Below, piece by piece: positions 1 to 9,186 of a stretch of 64,000 nt of DNA. Origin of the DNA: Verrucomicrobiaceae bacterium (lineage in GTDB: Bacteria; Verrucomicrobiota; Verrucomicrobiia; Verrucomicrobiales; Verrucomicrobiaceae). The stretch's first letter is position 1, and each line of letters begins with the position of its first letter. The stretch covers positions 186,001 through 250,000 of the forward strand of contig JAIXSY010000033.1 of assembly GCA_027484445.1 (NCBI GenBank), read 5' to 3'. Under the pieces are notes generated by a model, which ran no database searches, was not told where the DNA came from, and saw only the letters and a list, made by a program, of their open reading frames with translations. The translations under genes were made by a program, and so were the position numbers.

Positions 1-1
1 C

Positions 2-664
2 GTGTTGGACACGGTCGAGACTCTAGAGTCGATGCGTGTGGATTACATCATTGTCCGGCACAAGCAGTCGGGCATTCCCGAGTTGATCGCTAGAAACACG
101 CGTGCCAGTGTCATCAATGCTGGTGATGGTTGGCATGCCCATCCGACCCAAGCTTTGCTGGATGCCTTTACCCTGCGGGAGAAATTCAAAGACCTACGCG
201 GAGCACGTGCACTCATCGTGGGTGATATCCAACACTCGCGCGTGGCGCGAAGCACTAGCCTCATTCTCCGACGCCAAGGCATGAGTGTAGCCTACTTAGC
301 CCCAGGCTCCATGATGCCAAGAGAGACGCCTGCGGAGATTCCTCTTTTCGGCAACTGGGATGATGCCTTCGCTTGGTGCCCCGATGTCATCTACCTGCTG
401 CGGGTACAAAGTGAGCGAATGGATGAGCCTTTCTTCCCCAGTGCCTCAGAATACCATCGCTGCTACGGCCTGACGGATGCTCGTGTGGAAGTGCTGCGCG
501 AGCGCGGTCTCTGGCTAATGCATCCTGGGCCCGTCAATCGTGGAGTCGAGATCACAGATCGAGGCATGAACTACGAGCGCAGCCTGATCAATCAGCAGGT
601 CGAAAATGGCATCGCGGTGCGCATGAGTGTACTGTATTGGCTGAAACCTGGAGCTGGCCTTTGA
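2..664 (+). CDS. pyrB: Aspartate carbamoyltransferase catalytic chain, 3' part
   Basis: Carbamoyl-phosphate plus L-aspartate to N-carbamoyl-aspartate, the first committed step of pyrimidine synthesis, in the cytoplasm. The window starts inside the gene; 220 codons of the C-terminal two thirds are visible. Hallmarks are the GDGxxxHPTQALLD block (carbamoyl-phosphate site), the HSRVARS segment, LLRVQSER, and MHPGPVNRG near the C-terminus, all in the family order. The stop is TGA at 662-664. No pyrI-like regulatory chain or pyrC follows; the next gene is unrelated. Family assignment is near certain. The true start lies outside the window, so regulation cannot be judged. Confidence 0.95.
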   Translation: MLDTVETLESMRVDYIIVRHKQSGIPELIARNTRASVINAGDGWHAHPTQALLDAFTLREKFKDLRGARALIVGDIQHSRVARSTSLILRRQGMSVAYLAPGSMMPRETPAEIPLFGNWDDAFAWCPDVIYLLRVQSERMDEPFFPSASEYHRCYGLTDARVEVLRERGLWLMHPGPVNRGVEITDRGMNYERSLINQQVENGIAVRMSVLYWLKPGAGL

Positions 665-736
665 GCTAGGGCCCCTGCCCTGAATCTTCCATGCGGGAGG
701 CCGTGAGAATCCATCCGATTCTGCGTATCGCTAGGC

Positions 737-3667
737 ATGTGGAAATCCTTCGCCCTGACTCTTTCTTTGGCACTGCCAACGCTGGCCGTGGACTTTGTCA
801 AAGAGGTGCAGCCTATCTTTCAGAAGCACTGCTATTCCTGCCATGGTCCCAGCAAACAAGAGGCTGCTTTTCGTCTTGATCACAAGCCGAGTGCCCTAAA
901 AGGAGGGGATTTCGGCCTCGCGATCCAGCCTGGGCGCAGCAGCGATTCCCTGCTGGTTCATGCCATTGAAGGGCGAAACCCCAAAATGCGCATGCCCCGG
1001 AAAGGCGATCCACTTTCAGCGCCAGAAGTGGCAGCCATCAAGGCTTGGATTGATGCAGGGGCTAACTGGCCTGACACTGCCAGTGTAAAGCTGGAAACAA
1101 AAACCGACCACTGGGCCTTCAAGCCACCGACGAAGCCAAAAGTGCCAGGTCGTCCCGGTCAGCATCCGATTGATGCCTTCATCCAAGATCGCCTCCATCG
1201 CGAAGGCCTTCACCCTGCCTCCCAAGCTCCCTTCGAACAGCGTGTGCGTCGTCTTTACCTAGATTTGATCGGTCTTCCTCCTCCCGTGGATCAGAAGATA
1301 CCTGCTTATGAGGCTTTGGTAGATCAGCTTTTGCAAAGCCCGCACTATGGCGAACGCTGGGGGCGGCACTGGTTGGATGCAGCACATTACGCAGACTCAA
1401 ATGGCTACGAAAAGGACCCGATGCGATTCATCTGGTTTTATCGCGACTGGGTGATCAGTGCCTTCAACCGCGATCTACCCTATGATCAATTCATCATCGA
1501 GCAAATCGCAGGAGATCAGCTGCCAAAGGCCACACAAGATCAAATCGTGGCCACAGGGTTTCTGCGAAATTCGATGATCAATGAGGAAGGCGGCGTCGAT
1601 CCTGAGCAGTTCCGCATGGAAGCGATGTTTGATCGCATGGACACCATTGGCAAAAGCATCCTTGGCCTGACGATTGGCTGCACGCAATGCCATAACCACA
1701 AATATGATCCGATCACGCAGGAGGAGTATTACCGAATGTTCGCCTACTTGAACAATGACAACGAGCCTTGGCGTGTGGTTTACACACCCGCTGAGCAAAT
1801 GGCACGCGCGCGGGTGCTGCAACGTGTGGCAGAACTGGAAAACAAGCTAAAGCACGAGCATCCTGACTGGTCGGAGCGACTCGAAGCCTGGAAAAAATCG
1901 ATCAAGCGTCCCAACTGGACAACGCTGAAGTTTGAAGACGATCCCAGCGGCGGCGAAAAAGCTTTGCGACAGCCCGATGGAAGCATTTTGGCGCAAGGCT
2001 ATGCACCGACGAAGAGTGAAGTGAAGTTCAAGGTGCTGCTAGACAAGCCCATGAAGATCAGTGCTTTCCGATTGGAGCTCATGAATGATCCAAACTTGCC
2101 GGCTTATGGGCCAGGTCGTTCGCAAAAAGGCACGGCAGCGCTGACGGAGTTCAACGTGACGATAAGAATCGATGGCAAGGACACGAAGCTGAAATTTGCA
2201 AAAGCAACGGCCGACTTCGGGGAACCAGAAAACACGCCACTGGTCGCTTTTGCCCGTGATCAAGATGCCGAGAAGGACAAACGTGTCACGGGTCCCGTCG
2301 CTTATGCGATTGATGGTGATGATCAAACGGCGTGGGGCATGGATGCCGGTCCTGGCCGCCGCAATGTGCCGCGCAATGCAGTCTTCGTGCTGGAGACGCC
2401 GATAGAGGTCAACTCGGACTCAGCTCTCACCATCGGTCTTAGCATGAAACACGGCGGTTGGAACAGCGATGACCTCCAAACCATGAACCTCGGACGTTAC
2501 CGACTAAGCGCCACCGATGCTCCGAAGGCTGAGGCAGATCCACTTTACGGTAAGGAAGCTGCGTTTGTCGTCTTCCGCACCACCGTGCCCGAATGGAAAA
2601 GCATCAATGATGAGATTGAGGCCACCTGGAAGCAGCATCCCGAAGGTGCGACTACACTTGTGCTCGATGCCCGTGAAAACGCCCGCATGACTCATGTGTT
2701 AAAGCGTGGAGATTTCCTCAATCCTGGCGCCCGCGTCAGTCCCGGAGTGCCAGCGATGCTGAATTCCCTGCCCGCAAAAGCAGATGGCTCTCGGCTGACC
2801 TTTGCTCGTTGGCTCGTATCTCGCGATGCACCGACGACTGCACGAGCTTGGGTCAATCGCGTCTGGCAGAGCTACTTTGGCATCGGTCTCGTCGAGACTC
2901 CTGAAGATTTTGGTGTTCAAGGTGCCAAGCCAAGCCATCCTGAATTGCTCGACTGGCTGGCTTGTGAGTTCATGGATCATGGCTGGAGCATCAAGCATCT
3001 CCACCGCCTGATAGTCACCAGCCAGACCTATCAGCAGGATAGTCGAGTGACCGCTGAGCTTTTGGAAAAGGATCCCTACAATCGCCTGCTGGCCCGGGGC
3101 CCCCGCTTTCGTGTCGAAGGTGAGATTGTTCGCGACATTCAGCTCGCCGTCAGTGGGCTATTGAATGATCAAATGGGAGGACGCGGTGTGATGCCCCCTG
3201 CCCCCGATTACTTGTTTCAAAAGCCCGTGAGCTATGCCCCCTTCCCTTGGAAGACTGAGACTGATGAGCAAAAATACCGCAGGAGTGTGTATGTCTTTCG
3301 TCGGCGCAGCACACCCTACCCTTTTCTTAGCACCTTTGACGTTCCCAACGGTGAGGCTAGCTGCATCAGACGCGCTCGCAGCAACACACCTCTGCAGGCC
3401 TTGATGACCCTCAATGAAACGCTAAGCTTAGAAGCAGCGCAACACTTGGCCCAGCGCATGATCGAAGCAGGCCGTGGTGACGAACGCGCTGCGATTGCTC
3501 ATGGTTTTCACCTTTGCACCTATCGTCAACCGACTTCGAAAGAGTTGAACATTTTGCATCAGTTGCTGCACCGGCAAAAGGCTATCGTGCAACCTGACTC
3601 TTTGTCCCCCATGACCCTCGTTGCCCGGGCTCTGCTGAATTTGGATGAGACAATCACCAAAGAGTAA
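737..3667 (+). CDS. Secreted cytochrome-c/DUF1549/DUF1553 protein (planctomycete type)
   Basis: A 976-residue exported protein of the family typical of Planctomycetes and Verrucomicrobia. A signal peptide (about residues 1-18) precedes a planctomycete-type cytochrome c domain with a CxxCH haem site (HCYSCHG, about residue 33) and a distal methionine-rich MRMPRKGDPL segment. DUF1549 follows, with its typical GCTQCHNHKYDP block near residue 317 as a second CxxCH. A beta-rich insert of roughly 250 residues precedes the C-terminal DUF1553 (TFARWLVS, ARAWVNRVWQSYFG, RRARSNTPLQAL). The role is unknown; these proteins are thought to act in periplasmic polysaccharide catabolism or redox chemistry. 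They often sit beside a DUF1501 gene, but none is present here. Confidence 0.9.
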   Translation: MWKSFALTLSLALPTLAVDFVKEVQPIFQKHCYSCHGPSKQEAAFRLDHKPSALKGGDFGLAIQPGRSSDSLLVHAIEGRNPKMRMPRKGDPLSAPEVAAIKAWIDAGANWPDTASVKLETKTDHWAFKPPTKPKVPGRPGQHPIDAFIQDRLHREGLHPASQAPFEQRVRRLYLDLIGLPPPVDQKIPAYEALVDQLLQSPHYGERWGRHWLDAAHYADSNGYEKDPMRFIWFYRDWVISAFNRDLPYDQFIIEQIAGDQLPKATQDQIVATGFLRNSMINEEGGVDPEQFRMEAMFDRMDTIGKSILGLTIGCTQCHNHKYDPITQEEYYRMFAYLNNDNEPWRVVYTPAEQMARARVLQRVAELENKLKHEHPDWSERLEAWKKSIKRPNWTTLKFEDDPSGGEKALRQPDGSILAQGYAPTKSEVKFKVLLDKPMKISAFRLELMNDPNLPAYGPGRSQKGTAALTEFNVTIRIDGKDTKLKFAKATADFGEPENTPLVAFARDQDAEKDKRVTGPVAYAIDGDDQTAWGMDAGPGRRNVPRNAVFVLETPIEVNSDSALTIGLSMKHGGWNSDDLQTMNLGRYRLSATDAPKAEADPLYGKEAAFVVFRTTVPEWKSINDEIEATWKQHPEGATTLVLDARENARMTHVLKRGDFLNPGARVSPGVPAMLNSLPAKADGSRLTFARWLVSRDAPTTARAWVNRVWQSYFGIGLVETPEDFGVQGAKPSHPELLDWLACEFMDHGWSIKHLHRLIVTSQTYQQDSRVTAELLEKDPYNRLLARGPRFRVEGEIVRDIQLAVSGLLNDQMGGRGVMPPAPDYLFQKPVSYAPFPWKTETDEQKYRRSVYVFRRRSTPYPFLSTFDVPNGEASCIRRARSNTPLQALMTLNETLSLEAAQHLAQRMIEAGRGDERAAIAHGFHLCTYRQPTSKELNILHQLLHRQKAIVQPDSLSPMTLVARALLNLDETITKE

Positions 3668-3764
3668 CGATCGCGTCATTTGATGCGACAAAGCCACTCT
3701 ACACGAAATCCAAAGTTCTCTGTAAACGGTGCATTCTTGCCCCCATGAACTGGGCGGCTCAGGT

Positions 3765-5108
3765 TCATTCGGTCACTTTGCAGAGTTCGATGGCATGAAT
3801 CTCAGCCCAATCTCCAGGTGAGCCCGATGACACAGGATCGAGTCGCAGCCGGATGAGGCTGCCTCGGTAAGAATTGGCATTGGAAAGATTCACCACATAG
3901 CGTCGGCGGATGCCATCTCCCTGAATCGGAAAGCTCATGGAATCGCTCGGCTGCGGAGCGGAAGTGCCATGCCGCTGCCAAAAAATGGTGGCTGTAGTCT
4001 GGCGTGTATGAAAAGCAGCATCAATGACCAGCTGTGGGGCCTCTTGTGCCTGCCAAAAGCAAAACGGACTGACCAACTGAGGGTCTGATTGTTCCAGCTG
4101 CAGGCGTAGGCAGCCTTGAATCGGCCAACCTTGGTCCATGAGTTGGCGATGATGCCAGCCCTGGCGATCTTGCTGAAAGCGCCAGATGGGTGGTGCTGGG
4201 CGTTTATGATGGGCAGCCCGATCTCGGATGTCTTTCATACTCCCGAGCACAAGCTCGTATCGAAACTCATGGACGATGTTGTGATCCAAGATTTCCTGCC
4301 CCTGCCCGGCTAAGTAGCCGGTGCTATTGCTCAGCGTTTCATTTTTCCCAGGCTTCCCGGCAAAGCCTCCGGTGAAATGAACGCGACCCGGAGTGATCAA
4401 GCCTAAGCCATGATCATCTGCATCCAACATAGCGGCCCAGCCTTCTGTGCCGATCCAAAACGACCAGGGATGCTTGCCCTGCGGCTTTGGCACCAGCGTC
4501 GCTGGCTCATTTTGAAAGGGATGCAGTCCTTGATAGCTGATGATGCGATGCAACCCCGCGTTGCCATACACGGCTGGTAGCTCTTGCAGCCGCGCGGGCC
4601 AGGGGGTGGTGTCACGGCGTGAATTGGTCAGTCTCGCCTTGGCTTGCACGACCTTGCCTTCCAGTTCTAGCCAGCTGTCCATCACGCATTCTCCCGGCAC
4701 CCCGCTCAGAGGCCACTGCAGGGGACGACAGCGCACATGCAAGGTCTTGCCATCATTCTCATGCACTAGGATCTCGGAGCGATGGCCAAAATCATCGCCT
4801 GCTTGAATCGGATTCCACCCAATGTGCTGCCAGTGCTCTTTGGGTTTTTGTCCCTCTGCTTCAAAAGGCACCGGACCGCTGAAGTAGGACAACTGAACCT
4901 GACGCCCCAGGTCGAAGTTGTTGATCAAATTGGTGCCATCTTGGCCGGCCAGATAAACAATGGCCCCGCCTCGATTGAGATCGACTCCGACCTTGATCTC
5001 GGTGGTTTCGAGCCAGCTCATCTTTGCCCCCGGAGGCAGCTGACTAGCAAGATCTACTGCATAGCTGTAGCTCCCCCAAAGGCAGATAAGCCAAAGCCAT
5101 CGTCTCAT
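3765..5108 (-). CDS. Exported beta-rich protein of unknown function
   Basis: A 447-residue protein with a probable signal peptide (hydrophobic WLWLICLWGSYSYA, residues 4-17). The body is rich in Trp, Gly and aromatic residues and resembles a carbohydrate-binding or galactose-mutarotase-like beta-sandwich, with no catalytic motif I can name. The C-terminal ~150 residues (from IWRFQQDRQGWHHRQLM) read like a separate beta-sandwich of the kind attached to glycosidase-like proteins. Its ATG overlaps the mscL stop by four bases (ATGA), so it is probably translated with mscL as the last gene of a minus-strand run. I do not recognise the family with confidence, so no function is assigned. Confidence 0.7.
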   Translation of the reverse strand: MRRWLWLICLWGSYSYAVDLASQLPPGAKMSWLETTEIKVGVDLNRGGAIVYLAGQDGTNLINNFDLGRQVQLSYFSGPVPFEAEGQKPKEHWQHIGWNPIQAGDDFGHRSEILVHENDGKTLHVRCRPLQWPLSGVPGECVMDSWLELEGKVVQAKARLTNSRRDTTPWPARLQELPAVYGNAGLHRIISYQGLHPFQNEPATLVPKPQGKHPWSFWIGTEGWAAMLDADDHGLGLITPGRVHFTGGFAGKPGKNETLSNSTGYLAGQGQEILDHNIVHEFRYELVLGSMKDIRDRAAHHKRPAPPIWRFQQDRQGWHHRQLMDQGWPIQGCLRLQLEQSDPQLVSPFCFWQAQEAPQLVIDAAFHTRQTTATIFWQRHGTSAPQPSDSMSFPIQGDGIRRRYVVNLSNANSYRGSLIRLRLDPVSSGSPGDWAEIHAIELCKVTE

Positions 5109-5557
5109 GATCCTTTCTTCAAAAGGTCACGAATTTCTGTGAGCAAGACAATGTCCGCGGGAGGTGCCGAAGGTGCTGCGGCAGCTTCTTCTTTTTTCAT
5201 CAGAGAGATCAACTTGTTGGCCGGTTTCACGATCACAAAAAAGATCACGGCTGCGGTGATAAGAAAGCCAATCAAAGCCCCGATCACAGCACCTAAATCC
5301 AATTGTAGGAAGGGAATGGTCTGCTGAATTTTCTCTTCAACACCTGCTGCAGTTTTCTGAACCACTTCGACGGTCTTGGTGCCCAGCTTGATCTTCAGAT
5401 CAGGGTTTGGACCACCTCCAAACATACCTAAAATGGGTTCAACAATGCCTTTGGTGAAGGCGGTCACGATGTTGCCAAAAGCAGCACCAATGATGACGCC
5501 CGTGGAAAGATCCACGACATTGCCTTTGAGGATAAATTTTTTGAATTCGTCGAGCAT
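5105..5557 (-). CDS. mscL: Large-conductance mechanosensitive channel
   Basis: MscL opens under membrane tension to release solutes during hypo-osmotic shock; it forms a pentamer in the inner membrane. The 150-residue length fits the family. The N-terminal amphipathic helix and TM1 read EFKKFILKGNVVDLSTGVIIGAAFG, matching the strongly conserved family start; TM2 is around AVIGALIGFLITAAVIFFVIV, followed by the NKL segment and the cytoplasmic helix ending ILLTEIRDLLKK. It sits 46 bases after the nitrilase-family gene and overlaps the next gene by ATGA. No Shine-Dalgarno sequence is visible upstream. Confidence 0.96.
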   Translation of the reverse strand: MLDEFKKFILKGNVVDLSTGVIIGAAFGNIVTAFTKGIVEPILGMFGGGPNPDLKIKLGTKTVEVVQKTAAGVEEKIQQTIPFLQLDLGAVIGALIGFLITAAVIFFVIVKPANKLISLMKKEEAAAAPSAPPADIVLLTEIRDLLKKGS

Positions 5558-5582
5558 GGGTGAGGTGAGTTTGAGGTGATCG

Positions 5583-5608
5583 AATGATTCGCGAAGAAAT
5601 GAATCATT
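5583..5608. other. Perfect 8-bp inverted repeat across the nitrilase-gene stop
   Basis: Arms AATGATTC (5583-5590) and GAATCATT (5601-5608) are exact reverse complements with a 10-base loop. The hairpin overlaps the stop codon of the carbon-nitrogen hydrolase gene and lies about 25 bases before the mscL start. There is no T-run, so an intrinsic terminator is unlikely. It could influence mRNA processing or mscL translation, or be chance. Confidence 0.4.
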
Positions 5609-6512
5609 GAACCCATTTCAACGGAATCGCTCTTTCGATGCCAGCGAAATCTCTGCCAAGCAGAGCAGGATTTGTTTCGGTGCGCATTCGACGCATCACA
5701 GCCAGTGGATGCGCATCCAACAGGCCTCGCAGGGTTTGCACCCCCGAAGACGCACAAGGGGTTTGTTGCTCGCGCATTCGATTTTGAAAAGCGGCTTGCG
5801 AGGGGCAGTAGAGCGCCGCACGTCCGATGTTTTCATCGATCAACTCAGATTCTGTTAGACCAGTGAGGTGGCTGACCGCGACATAGCAGCCGAGTTCGAC
5901 AGCACGCGATGAAGCACAACGATTCACACGTTCCACTCCGAGAATGGTCTCAGTGGCACTGGGGCAAAGCAGCACATCGATCCTGGCATCACGCAGTCGT
6001 GCGGACAATTCAGGCACCTCAATGTCTAGGCAGATGATGACCACACAGCGCAGGTCACGAAAGGTCCAGATGACCAACTCTTGGCCGGGAGCAAAAGCGG
6101 ACTCCCAAGGGGTCAGATGCAGTTTGTCCTGAAAGATCCAGCGCCCTTCCGACATGATCCAGGCACGATTGCGAATCTCGCCTGAACTTTGAATGGCGGG
6201 GGTAGTGCCCAAAATCACGGCCTTATCATCACGGGTCAATTTCTGTTGAAGAATCGGCCAACATTCCTCCGCAAAAAGCTGTGCAACTTTAGCGAGGTTG
6301 GATGAGCCCGACAGTGCTTGTGAATTCACGCAAGCTTCGAGTCCCATCCAGGTGAATTCTGGCAAAAGCACCAAGTCAGCCCCGGTGGACCAAGCACCTT
6401 CGACCTCTGCGATCACATGCCTAACAAAGGCGGTCACGTCCGTCACGCTGATTCCAGGATCAAAGGTGCGCAGTTCGATCACGGGTGCGGGTGCTGCATG
6501 GGCTGGTTTCAT
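5604..6512 (-). CDS. Carbon-nitrogen hydrolase (nitrilase superfamily)
   Basis: Nitrilase-superfamily amidase hydrolysing a non-peptide C-N bond; the substrate is unknown. The Glu-Lys-Cys triad is visible: LLPEF (Glu), QDKLHLTPWE (Lys) and VVIICLDIE (Cys), in the correct order and spacing. An ATG 10 codons further upstream is in frame, but the internal ATG at 6512 is preferred because it overlaps the TGA of the upstream GNAT gene as ATGA, the usual coupling in this window. The length is then 302 residues. The GNAT partner suggests a two-step acyl or amide modification; GNAT and nitrilase domains are also found fused in other bacteria. Confidence 0.88.
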   Translation of the reverse strand: MKPAHAAPAPVIELRTFDPGISVTDVTAFVRHVIAEVEGAWSTGADLVLLPEFTWMGLEACVNSQALSGSSNLAKVAQLFAEECWPILQQKLTRDDKAVILGTTPAIQSSGEIRNRAWIMSEGRWIFQDKLHLTPWESAFAPGQELVIWTFRDLRCVVIICLDIEVPELSARLRDARIDVLLCPSATETILGVERVNRCASSRAVELGCYVAVSHLTGLTESELIDENIGRAALYCPSQAAFQNRMREQQTPCASSGVQTLRGLLDAHPLAVMRRMRTETNPALLGRDFAGIERAIPLKWVQ

Positions 6513-7114
6513 GAAGGCTTCGACGTTAGATCTTTGAGCCAAAACGTTAAGGTTTTGGGTGACTCGACAGCTTCTCCGATTTCTTTCCAGACAAAGGTCG
6601 CCTGGAGTTCAGGATGCTTTTGAAATCCCTGAGCCTGCCAGAACGTGTCCAACGGGCGATAGTCCGCAGGACGACGTGGATCATCTGCGGGACGATCTAC
6701 AGCGCAAAAAGCGGCCCACTTTGCCCCAAGCTGGGCGGCGTGGTTGACTCTTTGCTCACAAAACACCTTCCCTACCCCCTGACCGCGATACTCAGGCAAG
6801 AGCACAGATTCGCCGAAGTAGCAGATTTGGCTCAGATCCCAGCCCTGCCGCTCAAAGCAGGCACGGAAGGATGAGTCTCCCTCCGCCATCGCCAAGCAAG
6901 TTGTGGCTCCCACCACCCGACTGCCATCCAGAGCCAATACCACCAGACTGGTTTCGGCCACTGCATACGTTCGCAGATAGTCATGCTCTTCCGCCATGGT
7001 GCCCTCGTATAAATAGGGATACTCATGAAAAACACGCAACCGAAGTGCCCCGACAGGCTCTAGGTAAGGCAAAAAAGCTAAGCCCCGCACTGGGAGAAAC
7101 GAAAGTGAACTCAT
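6509..7114 (-). CDS. GNAT-family N-acyltransferase
   Basis: Probable acetyl-CoA-dependent acyltransferase of about 201 residues. The pyrophosphate-binding signature is YRGQGVGKVF, preceded by the FGESVLLPEYRG strand, as in GNAT motif A. The N-terminal RVFHEYPYLYEGT is shared with GNAT proteins that neighbour nitrilase-family amidases. I placed the start at the ATG followed by SSLSFLP; an in-frame start at 7150 would add 12 residues and leave 9 bases after trmD. The stop overlaps the amidase start (ATGA), arguing for co-translation. The substrate is unknown. Confidence 0.82.
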   Translation of the reverse strand: MSSLSFLPVRGLAFLPYLEPVGALRLRVFHEYPYLYEGTMAEEHDYLRTYAVAETSLVVLALDGSRVVGATTCLAMAEGDSSFRACFERQGWDLSQICYFGESVLLPEYRGQGVGKVFCEQRVNHAAQLGAKWAAFCAVDRPADDPRRPADYRPLDTFWQAQGFQKHPELQATFVWKEIGEAVESPKTLTFWLKDLTSKPS

Positions 7115-7159
7115 GAGGAGTTCATTGCCCCATGAGCCAATCTTACGCAAGTCAGGGCC

Positions 7160-7831
7160 TCAGGGCAGTAAGTCGGGCCTGACGCGCCGGGTACGTTCCA
7201 TAGCTTGTTCGGCACGCCATTGGGCGATTTTCGCGTGATTGCCGCTCATCAGCACCTCAGGCACCGACAGACCCTGAAATTCCGCAGGTTTCGTGTACTG
7301 CGGCGGCTCCAACAGTCCCGAAGGGCCAAAGGATTCATCGACAGCGCTCAGTTCATCTCCCAACACTCCGGGCAGCAAGCGGATGATGGCATCCATGACA
7401 ACGACAGCTGCAATGGAGCCATTGGTGAGCACATAGTCCCCGATGCTGAGCTCTTCATCAACCCAATGATCAATCACGCGCTGATCGACGCCTTCATAAT
7501 GACCCGAAATGAAGATGAGGTGGCGTTCCTGGCTGAGGCGTTGAGCAGATGCCTGATCAAAGCGCCGACCCGCTGGTGACATGAGAATCACACGACTGCT
7601 CGGAGTGTGCACTTTTTCCAGAGCTGCGAAGAGCGGTTCAGGCCTGAGCAACATGCCTTGGCCTCCGCCACATGGAGTGTCATCGACTTGGCGATGCTTG
7701 CCCAATCCAAATTCTCGGAGGTCAGTGACGCCTAGCTGAAAAGCTGACTTTTCCTGAGCTCGGCGCATGATGCTGGTGCCCATCGGCACCGTTACGAGCT
7801 CAGGGAAAAGCGTGATGACGTCGATGCGCAC
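7160..7831 (-). CDS. trmD: tRNA (guanine-37 N1)-methyltransferase
   Basis: SAM-dependent SPOUT/trefoil-knot enzyme that makes m1G37 in tRNAs and prevents +1 frameshifting. The 223-residue length and motifs fit TrmD: N-terminal IDVITLFPEL, GGGQGMLLRPEPL, ISGHYEGVDQRV (SAM knot), the ELSIGDYVLTNG segment (SIGD knot), and C-terminal LMSGNHAKIAQWR. It lies five bases after the citrate synthase stop. The canonical rpsP-rimM-trmD-rplS operon is not present around it. Confidence 0.96.
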   Translation of the reverse strand: MRIDVITLFPELVTVPMGTSIMRRAQEKSAFQLGVTDLREFGLGKHRQVDDTPCGGGQGMLLRPEPLFAALEKVHTPSSRVILMSPAGRRFDQASAQRLSQERHLIFISGHYEGVDQRVIDHWVDEELSIGDYVLTNGSIAAVVVMDAIIRLLPGVLGDELSAVDESFGPSGLLEPPQYTKPAEFQGLSVPEVLMSGNHAKIAQWRAEQAMERTRRVRPDLLP

Positions 7832-7836
7832 AGGGA

Positions 7837-8961
7837 TCAGCGCTCTTCGATGGGAACAAACTTCTGGCCGTAGCTGCGCCCCACGTAGTCACTCAATGGA
7901 CGGAATAGACGATTTTCACTCCACTGTTCCAGCACATGGGCCGTCCAGCCGCTCATGCGAGCAATCGCAAAGATTGGGGTGAACAGATCGGTGGGAATGC
8001 CGAGGCTGTAATAAACAGTCGCGCTGTAGAAATCGACGTTGGCGTTCAGATTCTTCCGCTCGCGCATGATTTGGGCGATGCGTTCTGACATATCGATCCA
8101 TTTTGTCTCACCCAGCTGGCTCGTCAATTGCACGGCCATCTCGCGGAGGTGGGGAGCGCGTGGGTCGAGCACTTTGTAAACACGGTGACCGATGCCCATG
8201 ATCTTTTTCTTTTGAGCCAAAGCGTCTTCTACCCAGCCATCCACTTGATCGAGGCTGCCAATCTCTTGCAGCATGTGGATCACACCTTCATTGGCACCGC
8301 CATGAAGTGGGCCTTTTAGCGCACCAATGGCAGCTGAAATCGCAGAGAACATGTCGCTCAGGGTAGAGGCGACGACACGAGCGGTGAAGGTGGAGGCATT
8401 GAATCCATGTTCGGCATGTAGCACATAGGCTACGTCCAGGGTCTTTTCAGCTTCTACCGAAGGCACTTCGCCGTTCATCAAATACAAAAAGTGTGCGGCC
8501 TCACTCAGGTCTTTGCGCACCGGCGGTAGGTCCAGCCCCTGACGAGCGCGGTGAAAATAGGCGGCGATAACGCCGATCTGAGAGACCAAGCGGATGGCAG
8601 TGGCCAAATTTTCGCTCACATCAATGTCGTGACGCTTTTGATCGTAACAGCCGAGCATCGAAACGGCCGTGCGCATGATATCAATCGGGCGGGCATCCTT
8701 GGGTGCTGCCTTCAGGAAGTCGATCACTCCTTGAGGAAGCTCACGCTCTGCACGCAAAGCCGTGGTCAATTTGTCCAGCTCCGCACGATTGGGCAGATGA
8801 TTGTAGAACAGAAGGTGAACCACTTCTTCGTAGCTCGCCTTGCCGGCTAGTTCATTGATGTCATAGCCACAGTAGAAAAGCACGCCCTCCGATCCACGAA
8901 CCTCCCCGAGTCGAGTTTCTGCAGCGACGATTCCTTCAAGACCTTTGGAGACAACAGACAT
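7837..8961 (-). CDS. gltA: Citrate synthase
   Basis: Condenses acetyl-CoA and oxaloacetate to citrate at the entry of the TCA cycle. Catalytic signatures are LHGGANEGV (His), MGIGHRVYK (His) and NANVDFYSATVYYSLGIP (Asp). The start at 8961 (MSVVSKGLEG) gives 374 residues, the size of the short citrate/2-methylcitrate synthases. An upstream in-frame start at 9138 would add 59 low-conservation residues covering most of the divergent intergenic region, so it was rejected. Citrate versus methylcitrate specificity cannot be separated from sequence alone; no prp genes are nearby. Confidence 0.93.
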   Translation of the reverse strand: MSVVSKGLEGIVAAETRLGEVRGSEGVLFYCGYDINELAGKASYEEVVHLLFYNHLPNRAELDKLTTALRAERELPQGVIDFLKAAPKDARPIDIMRTAVSMLGCYDQKRHDIDVSENLATAIRLVSQIGVIAAYFHRARQGLDLPPVRKDLSEAAHFLYLMNGEVPSVEAEKTLDVAYVLHAEHGFNASTFTARVVASTLSDMFSAISAAIGALKGPLHGGANEGVIHMLQEIGSLDQVDGWVEDALAQKKKIMGIGHRVYKVLDPRAPHLREMAVQLTSQLGETKWIDMSERIAQIMRERKNLNANVDFYSATVYYSLGIPTDLFTPIFAIARMSGWTAHVLEQWSENRLFRPLSDYVGRSYGQKFVPIEER

Positions 8962-9186
8962 GGCGTGGATGGTGACGTTGGGGGTTGGGGGGATGTGATG
9001 CTTTGATGGTGTAACCAAGCGTGAGTCGTGCCGCAGCACTCGCTTCTTTCTGTCGTTTAGCGCGCAATCGAAAGAGAACAAGTGCGGGAGCACGGGAAAA
9101 TCGCTGTAAGCGGCTTTCGCCCCGATTTCTCTCAGCAAGGAGCGGAGATTGACGAAGCTCCATTTTACAGGCTAAGGCTTGGAATC

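Noticed and set aside
3668..3764. Possible terminator between convergent genes
   Set aside because: Only an imperfect 8-bp stem is present and there is no T-run on either strand.
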